Source: Neocallimastix lanati (nom. inval.) (Eukaryota; Neocallimastigomycota; Neocallimastigomycetes; Neocallimastigales; Neocallimastigaceae). Taken from it: a stretch of DNA of 62,000 bases. The translations under genes were made by a program, and so were the position numbers. Position 1 is the stretch's first letter, and every line of letters begins with the position of its first letter. The notes beneath the pieces were generated by a model that was not told the origin of the DNA, did no database searches, and saw only the letters and a program-made list of their open reading frames with translations. The stretch covers positions 40,001-102,000 of the forward strand of contig JACVTC010000115.1 of NCBI GenBank assembly GCA_016946835.1. The letters run 5' to 3'. This document shows, in pieces, positions 23,433 through 31,999 of this stretch.

Positions 23433-24886
23433 GGTAAAAGAATTACAGATCTAGAAGGAACTGTTCTATTTTATTGTTTAACAAAATTCAAACCTTATAT
23501 CATGGGAAATCCAATTAAAACAATAATCTATACTGACCATAAACCCTTAGTAGGATTATTCAACAAGAAAGAACCAACAAGTGCTCGACAAACCAGATGG
23601 TGTTTAGCTGTAAATCTTTTAGATGTAGAAATTCGATATGAACCTAGCAAAAAGAATGTGTTGTAGCTGATGCTCTTTCTCGAATGAAAAGTATAAATGA
23701 TAAGAAAATTAAATATTGGCAACAAAGCTCTCTTCAAAAATTGATGAATCTTTATTATCTAAAGTTGTAATAGAATTTATGGAAGAAAAATTTACAAAAA
23801 TTGATGGAATTGAATACTTTGTAGATGGAAATACATATAGGAAATTAATCACTAATATTAATGAAAAGGTCAAACTTATTCTTGAAGCTCATGGCATAGG
23901 ATATGACGAATATAATAAAACTTACCAACGATTACGAAAAAGTTACTATTGGAGCAACATGGTAAATGATATTAAAAGAATCATTTCAAAATGCGAACAA
24001 TGTCAATTAAATAGACCCAAAGCATACCCAGAACCAACAAAAGATATTCCTTCAGAAGTTGAAGGACCATTCACACATTTAGGTTTAGATATAGTTGGAC
24101 CTCTAGAGAAAGCATCAAACAATAATAGAAATATTTTGGTAATCGTGGACTATTATACTAAATGGATAGAAGCCGAGGCAACTGAAAATGTAACTTCAAA
24201 AGATGTAATAAAATTTTTAATTAATGTATTCTCTCGTCATGGTGTGCCTCAAACAATTACAACTGATAATGGTGTTCAATTCAATTCAGATATAACAAAA
24301 ATGTTCCTAGATCTTTATGATGTATACGTGAAGTTCAGTACCACTTATCATCCAGAAACGAATGGTCTTACAGAAAACCGAAATAAAGAAATTGGAACAC
24401 TACTTAGACTTTTTGGAAATAAACAAAAGGAATGGGACGAAGTCTTACCTTCTGCTTTCTGGGCTCTTCGTACAACCAAAAATTCGGTTAATAATCACTC
24501 TAGCTTTGAACTTGTTTATGGACGTGAAGACCAACAAACCTTTGACATAGCTGCTAGACCAACTAAAGGCGTAAACAAATCTTCGGATGAAATCCTATTG
24601 GAAAAATTTGTCAATCACTACTTATGGATTATGGAAGCTGCGGCCAATATCAGAAATGCAAATAAATACTGGGCTACTCGTAGGAAACAAAAGAATAGTA
24701 TGAATCAGGCCAAAAAAATAAAACCTGGTGATTTAGTCTTAGTTAGAACCATACTTTGTTGGACCACTCCAAGTAATTAAGATACAATTCAACACAGAAA
24801 CATTGGCCGATCCTATGTCTAGTATACAAATGAACCGCAATGTTCACTTGAAGAACATAGTCAAGTTTAACTCAGCTTCAGTATAG
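23433..24886 (+). pseudogene. Ty3/gypsy RNase H-integrase remnant (second element)
   Basis: The RNase H end reads in one frame (IIYTDHKPLVGLF then RYEPSKKN). Two extra bases before ADALSRM break it, and a further shift leads into a 350-codon integrase frame. That frame shows the zinc-binding region (KTYQRLRKSYYW, CEQCQLNRP), the DDE core (GLDIVGPL, TTDNGVQF, NGLTENRNKEI) and the start of the GPY/F module, which continues after another shift as GPLQVIKI and ends at a TAG. It is better preserved than the element at 19.6-22.9 kb, and no chromodomain is seen. It ends 23 bp before an LTR-like TG terminus at 24910, so that LTR is probably its own 3' LTR. The gag-RT part is missing. Confidence 0.85.
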
Positions 24887-24909
24887 CTTGAGTTTTAGCG
24901 AGAACATCT

Positions 24910-25683
24910 TGTTAAGGAATGAACAAATAATGTTAATTCTGTTATTTTCCATAAAAATAACTTAACCACTAAAATTAAATTATTTATTTCCTTACTTGGA
25001 GAACTTTCATATGTTCTATTACTGCCAAATTATTATTAATGTTCAATTCATTATTGTTAATATCAATTCTTTATCAATATCAATACTTTATTATTAAAGA
25101 TAATACTATATTATTAACATCAATATTATTATCAATATCTAGTTTTATTAATATGATTTATTCTATCAATATTTTATTATTAAAGAAAATTTTAATAATA
25201 AAATATTGATAATAATTTAAAAGTATTTTAGATTATTATTTATTATTAATATTATTATAAATGGGGTATATTTTGGGAGGAAGTATTACTAATTTTAATG
25301 ACAAGGATCATGGGTTTAAGTAAAATATTTTTAAATCATTATTGATTATATTAATTTTATTAGTAATAAATTATCAGTATTAGTAATATTTGTAAAAAAA
25401 AAATTTTCTTTAATAATAAAATATTGATAGAATAAATCAAAAATAATAAAACAAGATATTAATAATAATATTGATATTAATAATATAGTATTATTTTTAA
25501 TAATAAAGTATTGATATTGATAAAGAATTTATAGGAACAATAATAAATTGAGCATTAGTAATAATTTGGCTGTAATAGAACATAAGAAAGTCCTCAAAGT
25601 AAGGAAATAAATAATTTAATTTTAATGGTTAAGTTATTTTATAGAAAATAACAAAATTAACATTATTTATTCATTCCTTAGCA
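24910..25683. mobile_element. Pair of inverted LTR-like arms (284 bp) around a 207-bp spacer
   Basis: The left arm (24910-25193) starts TGTTAAGGAATGAAC. The right arm (25401-25683) ends in the reverse complement of TGCTAAGGAATGAAT. The arms match along their length with scattered substitutions and small indels. Outer termini are TG...CA, as in LTRs. The left arm directly follows the integrase remnant in the orientation expected of a 3' LTR. The right arm is a second copy in reverse, making a large palindrome. Spacer 25194-25400 is A/T-rich with no gene. A single foldback element is an alternative, but no flanking target duplication is seen. Confidence 0.75.
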
Positions 25684-25687
25684 TCGA

Positions 25688-25910
25688 TGGTATGATATTT
25701 TTTATTTATTGTACTTTTAATATAATTTGGGGAAGCAAGTGTAGAATTATAAAATAATAAATTCTAATAAAAGAAATAAATAAAAATAATTATAACACAA
25801 AATTAACAATAATGATGAATTATTTTAATTATTATAACCAATATTATTTATACAATATTTCTAACCTAAATTTCCTGCCTAAATCTTATTTTTATAGAGG
25901 TAACATACCA
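25688..25910. mobile_element. Solo LTR flanked by TCGA
   Basis: 223 bp with inverted termini TGGTATG...CATACCA, flanked on both sides by TCGA (25684-25687 and 25911-25914), consistent with a 4-bp target duplication. The first about 120 bp match the LTR at 28526-29085 (ATTTGGGGAA.GCAAGT, then TTCTAATAAAAGAAATAAAT, then TTATAACACAAAATTAA), so it is a shorter member of that family, shown here on the plus strand. No internal region remains. Confidence 0.75.
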
Positions 25911-25914
25911 TCGA

Positions 25915-26418
25915 TGATACGATATTTTTATTAAACATCAATATCAATATTTATTTTATTTTATTTGGACGATAACAGTAGGGAATAATGGACAAAATAA
26001 TATATTCTAATATTATATAGAATAATACACACAATAATAATATTCACACTTTAATATTTAGTTTATTTATTTTATTTATTATCATTCATCAATAAAAATA
26101 CATCATCAATATAAATATTTGTTAATTAGTTAAAATATAATTAAATCATTCAATAAAATATAATTAATTACTAAAATCTCTCATATTATTAATGTAAACT
26201 AAATATAAAACTACATAAACTATACTAATAAACATGTTTATAGGTTAAATTATTAATAAACTAAATTAATATTAATAAAAGAACCATTCCTTAAACTATT
26301 ATTATTTACTAACTATATATATTATTATTAAATTATTATTAACCAATAAGATTTCAGTAAATAATTTCTAACCTAATTTTCACTAAATTATGGTATTTAT
26401 TATGGTGGTACCGTATCA
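25915..26418 (-). mobile_element. LTR at the 3' end of the minus-strand element
   Basis: 504 bp with inverted termini (minus strand TGATACGG...CGTATCA). On the minus strand a purine-rich tract, AGTGGGGGCATTT, lies immediately before its TG end, marking it as a 3' LTR. It shares little with the LTR at 28526-29085 beyond a TTAGAATATATTATTTT box and an AACCAATAAG/CTTATTGGTT box. The two LTRs therefore may not belong to one original element. Confidence 0.7.
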
Positions 26419-26433
26419 AAATGCCCCCACTGA
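26419..26433 (-). other. Polypurine tract
   Basis: On the minus strand AGTGGGGGCATTT directly precedes the TGATACGG LTR end. This is the position and composition of a plus-strand primer site of Ty3/gypsy retrotransposons. Confidence 0.6.
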
Positions 26434-26732
26434 AATTAGACTTCGTCCCTTGAAGTCACCAAAATTTAGTTACTTTCATAAATTTTTTTTTTTTTTTTTT
26501 TTTTAATAAATTTTTTTTTTATAATAAAATTTTTTTTTATAATAAATTTTTTTTTTTTTTTTTATAATAATTTTTTTTTTTTTTTTTTATATAAAATTTA
26601 TATAAATATATAATAAATTTTTATAATAATAAATTTTTAAACTATATATAATAAAAATAAATATATTTCAAAATTTTAAATTTTAATTTTTGAAATTTGA
26701 GATTTTGAAATTTCAAATTATTTAATTAATTA
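26434..26732. other. Internal non-coding part of the minus-strand element
   Basis: Poly(T)- and TAAATTTT-rich DNA with one GC-richer piece (26430-26470). No gene seen; in particular no protease, RT or integrase. Confidence 0.5.
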
Positions 26733-27386
26733 TTATTTATTTTTTTTTTTTGTATTATTTTCCATTCCAAAAACCTTTTTCTTTAAACCTACTGTGTTAC
26801 GTATAATATTATAATTATTATTTTCATTAACATTATTATTCTTATTACTATTTATAAATATTGAATTAGTATTTATCCTTTCAAAATTTTTATTACTATA
26901 GTCAAAATTCTTATTTTCATTAGAAGTAAAAATCACCTTTTCCTTAACTCCAGGTTTATTAATATTATAATTGAAATTACTAATTTGGTTTTCTATATTC
27001 TTTTCATAAGTAATCATATCATTTTTATTGTTAAAATTATTATTACTGTTATTATTATTATTATTGTAATTATCATTGTTGTAATTATTGTTGTTGGCAT
27101 TAATATTGTAATTATTATTGTAATTATTTCTATAAGAATTCGTGTAACTGTTATTTCTATCATTATAATTATTATTATTGTTGTTGTTGTTGTTGTTTTC
27201 ACCTCTACAATTATTATTAATATCATTGTTACTATTATTATTTATTCTGTAATTATAATTATTATTATTATTATTACCAAGATTATTATACCAATTTCTA
27301 TGTTTAATATTTTTAGTCCAATAAAAATTTTTATTGCTATCATAATTATTATTGAATTCATATCTTGGAATGTTCAACTTATTATT
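26733..27386 (-). pseudogene. Asn-rich continuation of Gag after an in-frame stop
   Basis: This frame is the same as the Gag frame at 27387-28310 and is separated from it only by a TGA. It encodes about 217 residues, mostly Asn runs from AAT/AAC expansion with Tyr, Ile and Arg, ending NNTKKKNK. Whether the stop is read through or is a null mutation cannot be told. The antisense Ile/Val-rich frame is a shadow. Confidence 0.5.
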
Positions 27387-28310
27387 TCAATAATTATTAT
27401 TAATACTCATGTAATTATTTAAATTATTCTTTTTATTTATATTAATATTATTTTGTTTATTATTCCAATTACAAACATTACCAGAATAATTCCCATTATT
27501 ATTATAATAATAATTATTGCCTTTTTTACCATTTAATTTATAATTATTTTTATTATATGAAAATATTTTTTTCTTATTAAAATTTTTCCTATAATTACTT
27601 CTTTTATTCTTTTCTATTATTCCTTTTTCTTCCATTATTGACAATTCTTTAAATGAATATTTACAATTGAATGCTTTGTGGCCTAATTCATAACATCTAA
27701 AGCACATTATTTTATTATTTTTCTTATTAATATTATTATTATAATCATTTATATAATCATTTTTATAATTTTGTTTATAATTATTAAAATCTATTTTGAA
27801 TTTTAATTTCTTTTCAATTCTACTGGCCTTTTCCGCGATTTTAATTGCTTCTTCAATATTTTCACATTCCTGTTCTAATACCCTTAAACATGGATATATT
27901 CTTGGCTTAATTGAGTTTATATAATCTTCAACTGTAATTAATTTTCTCATTTCTTCATCAATATTTTTAAATTTTCTTATATAATTAATATTAAATGTAG
28001 GAATTGATTCATTTGTTTTAATTTTCATTTCTTTTAATTCCCAAATTTTATCATTTTGAGTAATTCCCAAATATTTTTCAATTTCTTCTATAATAATTTG
28101 AGTTGATAGATTGGTTTGATTTTCTTCTATACTTTTTAGAACTTCTTTAAGAGCATAATCCACACATTCTTTCATAAAGACAAGTCTTCTTTTAGGATTT
28201 TGGATATCCCATAGATCCATAACTTCTTCAAAATCATATATCCATAAGTCTACATCTTTACCATAATTTTTCAATGATGGTAAACTTCTTAACAACTTAT
28301 AGATATCCAT
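27387..28310 (-). CDS. Retrotransposon Gag protein with CCHC zinc knuckle
   Basis: 307 residues from an ATG. The N-terminal half has a Ty3/gypsy-type Gag (retrotrans_gag) look: helical, with LWIYDFEEVMDLWDI, then RLVFMKECVDYALKEV and VEDYINSIKPRIYPCL. A single zinc knuckle, CFRCYELGHKAFNC (CX2CX4HX4C), lies near residues 203-216. A Lys/Asn-rich tail follows. The Gag capsid packages element RNA. The gene lies 189 bp from a primer-binding site and LTR on the same strand, as expected for the first gene of an LTR element. An in-frame TGA ends it, after which an Asn-rich frame continues. No pol gene follows, so the unit would depend on another element for its enzymes. Confidence 0.8.
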   Translation of the reverse strand: MDIYKLLRSLPSLKNYGKDVDLWIYDFEEVMDLWDIQNPKRRLVFMKECVDYALKEVLKSIEENQTNLSTQIIIEEIEKYLGITQNDKIWELKEMKIKTNESIPTFNINYIRKFKNIDEEMRKLITVEDYINSIKPRIYPCLRVLEQECENIEEAIKIAEKASRIEKKLKFKIDFNNYKQNYKNDYINDYNNNINKKNNKIMCFRCYELGHKAFNCKYSFKELSIMEEKGIIEKNKRSNYRKNFNKKKIFSYNKNNYKLNGKKGNNYYYNNNGNYSGNVCNWNNKQNNININKKNNLNNYMSINNNY

Positions 28311-28498
28311 TTTAATTAATTATTTATTTATTATTAAATATACTTTTTTGTTTACTATTATCAATTATACAATATTTTTATTTTACTTTTATTTTATTAT
28401 TATTTTTTTTTTTTCACATATATATTAAACTTATTTTATTATTTATTATTATGCATTATTATTATTCTATAAATATTATTTTCATATTATTTTGTTAC

Positions 28499-28521
28499 TG
28501 TCACGCCCGGATTCTCCACCA
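28499..28521 (-). other. Primer-binding site
   Basis: On the minus strand TGGTGGAGAATCCGGGCG starts 4 nt after the LTR end. TGG matches the CCA end of a tRNA, and the whole is a good complement to a tRNA 3' end. The tRNA species was not identified. Confidence 0.6.
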
Positions 28522-28525
28522 ATTT

Positions 28526-29085
28526 TGGTACGTTATCTTTATATATTGTACCTTTTATATGATTTGGGGAAAGCAAGTTGTAAAACTATAAAATAATATA
28601 TTCTAATAAAAGAAATAAATAAAAAAAATTATAACACAAAATTAATAATAAATTTTTAATAAATAATAATGTGTTACTTTTAAGTCTTTATTTTATTTAT
28701 AAGTTTTGTTCTTTAAATAAGTACATTTAATTTTATTATAACTTTATTATATCTTTAAATTTATATTTTAATAATAATATTAACCAAAATATCCTAAAAT
28801 TTATTCACCCTAATAAATATTTTATAATTCCTATTCTAACTATTATATTCTTTAAAGATATTAGATTATTAAGTTCCTCCTTTGTTAATATTTTATCTTT
28901 CACTTATTTTTATACTATAATTTATCTTAATTCTTATTGGTTATCTATTAATTAAAATTATTTTTATTAATATTATAATTTTATATACTAATTAAACCTT
29001 ATACCTATTATAATAAAATAACTAAAGAATTATTTATTTTCTTATATTTTTAATAATTTATTCTATTTTAGTGAGTAACGTACCA
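28526..29085 (-). mobile_element. 5' LTR of the minus-strand element, adjacent to tRNA-Ile
   Basis: 560 bp with 10-bp inverted termini, minus strand TGGTACGTTA...TAACGTACCA. A primer-binding site follows 4 nt downstream, then Gag, so it is a 5' LTR. Its outer end is 15 bp before the first base of a tRNA gene. It is related to the solo LTR at 25688-25910. It contains TATA-like A/T tracts but no motif can be singled out as promoter. Confidence 0.8.
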
Positions 29086-29100
29086 TCAAAGAATCAAGGA

Positions 29101-29193
29101 GCTCCTGTAGCCTAGTGGTTTAAGGCGTCGTGCTTATAAGGGTGATCCTCTTATGCAACGCGAAGATCGCGGGTTCGACCCCCGCCAGGAGCA
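29101..29193 (+). tRNA. tRNA-Ile (anticodon UAU) with a 19-nt intron
   Basis: Acceptor stem GCTCCTG/CAGGAGC, D stem GCCT/AGGC (29110-29126), anticodon stem TCGTG/CGCGA, anticodon loop CTTATAA with TAT at 29135-29137, and T arm GCGGG-TTCGACC-CCCGC (29169-29185), discriminator A. All stems pair, with one G-T pair in the anticodon stem. A 19-nt intron (29139-29157) sits one base 3' of the anticodon, the canonical eukaryotic position. Its CTTAT pairs with the anticodon-loop ATAAG, as expected for nuclear pre-tRNA splicing. The A box overlaps the D arm and the B box is GGTTCGACC. It reads the rare AUA isoleucine codon. CCA is not encoded. Confidence 0.93.
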
Positions 29194-29520
29194 ATGGTTA
29201 TTTTTCTTCATAATTTTAAAAAAAAATTTTTTTTTTTTTTTTTTTTCAATTTATATTAATTAATAATAATAAATAATAATTATAATAATAATATTAATAT
29301 TAATTTTTTTTTTATTTTATTTTATTTTATTTGTATTTTTTTTAGACTTGGAAGAAAATATGCACTTCCAGTGCTTTATGAAATAAATAATTATGCTTTT
29401 ATGTTTTTATATATAAAGAAAAAAAAAAATAACATTATATAATTTAACGGTAATAATAAAATGCATATAAAAGATTATATTATATAATTTAAAGATAAAA
29501 TAAAATGTATATAAATGATT

Positions 29521-29558
<38 letters not shown>

Positions 29559-30089
29559 TCTTAATTAATCATAGAATATTTAATGTAATAATAATGAATA
29601 AAAATAAGTTCAAAAGTTTAAAAAAATTTCGGTGTGATATATACTGGGTGTAAGTAACATGATCACATTTACCATTTAATCTAAAATAATAATAAAATAA
29701 AGAAGTAATATCTTTATAATAGATAGTGTGGTACTAAACTCTTCCAATGAAAATACGAAAAAAGATTCTCAATAAGAGTATTACTCTCTATTCAGATTCT
29801 GTTAGCGGAACTAGACTGTTTGTATTTGTTGTTTGAAATATATATAATAGGACTTACTAATAGTACTGTTCATAGGCCATGCTGGTACGATATCGGTACT
29901 CTCTTGGTACTGAAGGATTTCTTACTAAATTGATCTTCATAAGCATAGTAATTTATAAAATTTAGAGGCTTAATAACCATGATAACACATTTATTAATAT
30001 ATTAAAAAATTACTCCAATACTGTATCGTAGTACATATGCATTATGTTATTATAATTTATTAAATTAAATATCTTTTTTAATTTAAAGA

Positions 30090-30141
<52 letters not shown>

Positions 30142-30332
30142 TAAAAAATAAAAAGGTAATAATTTTTAAAAAAATCAATATAACAATATGAAAAAAGTAT
30201 TACATAAAAAAATATATTGTCATTACATATATATATATATATATATTTATTTGTTTGTTTATTTATTTAATAGTTAATTAATATTATTGAATAGTAAAAT
30301 TTTATTATTTAACTTTTACGTTTGCTATTTTT

Positions 30333-30379
<47 letters not shown>

Positions 30380-31652
30380 ATTTTATTTAATAATAAAACA
30401 TACTTTATTTAATTATAAATCTTTAATTTAAATCTTTTAGTTAAAATTTTAAAGAAATTTAATTAAATAAAGAGCTAAACTATTTCAATAAATTGTTTTT
30501 AATTCTTTGTTTTGTTTTTATTTTTGTTGATTCATTTTTTTTTATTTGTTTACCTTTTTTTTTTTATAAAAAAAAAAAAAGAAAGAAAGAAAAAAAGAAA
30601 AAAAAAACCAAAAAAAAAAAAAAAATAAAAATAAAAAATAAAAAATAAAATGATATTTGTATACATATGAATAAAATGGGATGTTAAACTAGTTTTATAA
30701 TTTGTATTTAAAAATTAAAGATTTGAATGCACAAACTAATTTTTTATATTGAAATATATTTTTTATTTAATTTATTTTTATTTTTTAAAAATATTTATAT
30801 GTATTTAAAACTGTTAATTTGTCTATATTAATAGAATATTTTAAATAATATTATTGATATTGATAAAAAAATATGATATTTTTATAATAATAAAAAAGAA
30901 AAAAAAAGGTGTTTTTTTTTTTTTTCTTTTTTAAAAATTTAAAAATGATAATTTTTTTTTAAAAAAAAAATAATAAAATAAATAATAATGAAATTTGTTT
31001 ATGCTTTCAATTTCTTTATTAATATCAACGGTTATATAATTGATAATAATTTATTTTCTTTTTTCTTTTCTTTAGTTTTTTTTTTTTATATATATATATA
31101 TAATATTTTTATAAATTTGCTAATATTTGGTTATTACAATTTATAAAAATATAATTTTTTTTATTTTTTTATTTTATTTTATTTTATTTTATTTTAAAAA
31201 CATATGATTTATTATATCCAATTTTGTATTTTTTAATATTAAATACTATTAATTTTGTTTTTAAAGTTGATTATAGTATTAATAATAAAATAGTATATGT
31301 ATTTTTTAATTATTTCTGAAATAAATATTAATAATTATTGATTAGTTCTAGTTAATATTATTTAAATCTATCAACTCTAAAAATAAAATTAATTATTTAA
31401 CTTTTGTTAAGCTTTCTCATTTTTTTTATTTTCTTAAATTTCATTTTTAATAATATACTTACAAAAAGTATTTATTTTTTTCTATTTTTAAAATAAAAAT
31501 GTGAAAGACTTCGGCATTGATATAATAATCATATAAAACCATTTTTGGTTATTTTTAACTTAAATAATTCCTTAGTTCAATCTATATTGGTATATTCCTA
31601 AAAATGACGAATTGATAGATTGACTAATTTTTTAATGCTTTTGTTTTTGCTC

Positions 31653-31684
<32 letters not shown>

Positions 31685-31999
31685 TTTTTTTATTTTTTTT
31701 TTTTATTTTTTTTTTTTTTGAATTATTTTTACTTTAATTTTTTTTTGGTTTTGTTTTATTTTGTTTTGTATTATTTTGTTTTGTTTTATTATTATTTTCT
31801 TGATTTTTTATTTTGCTGATTATAATTTTTTCTGTTTTAATTTTAATTTGATTATTACTTTTTTTTATTAAAAAAAAAAAAAAACTGAAATTAAATATTG
31901 AATATTTTAATTAATATTAAAGAAAAAAGTTAGGTATTTACAAAGAAAAAAAAGTTATTTTTAAAATTGAATATTAATTAATAATTAATAATTTGAAAA
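29194..31999. other. Intergenic region between tRNA-Ile and the kinase gene
   Basis: No gene found. A T-run just after the tRNA (29224-29246) is a suitable Pol III terminator. A GC-richer patch at about 29700-29960 has no reading frame and is unexplained. The rest is poly(A)/poly(T) (for example 30339-30378), TA repeats and A/T-rich DNA. Confidence 0.6.
29222..29247 (+). terminator. Oligo(T) Pol III terminator
   Basis: About 23 T residues, starting 30 nt downstream of the tRNA 3' end, following a shorter A run. RNA polymerase III stops at T4 or more; the earlier TTTTT at 29201 (in ATTTTTC) could already suffice. Confidence 0.5.

Noticed and set aside
23528-23737. Minus-strand 69-codon frame
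   Set aside because: Antisense of the RNase H remnant, which matches the gypsy family on the plus strand.
26985-27422. Ile/Val-rich plus-strand frame
   Set aside because: Antisense of the Asn-rich AAT/AAC expansion in the Gag extension.
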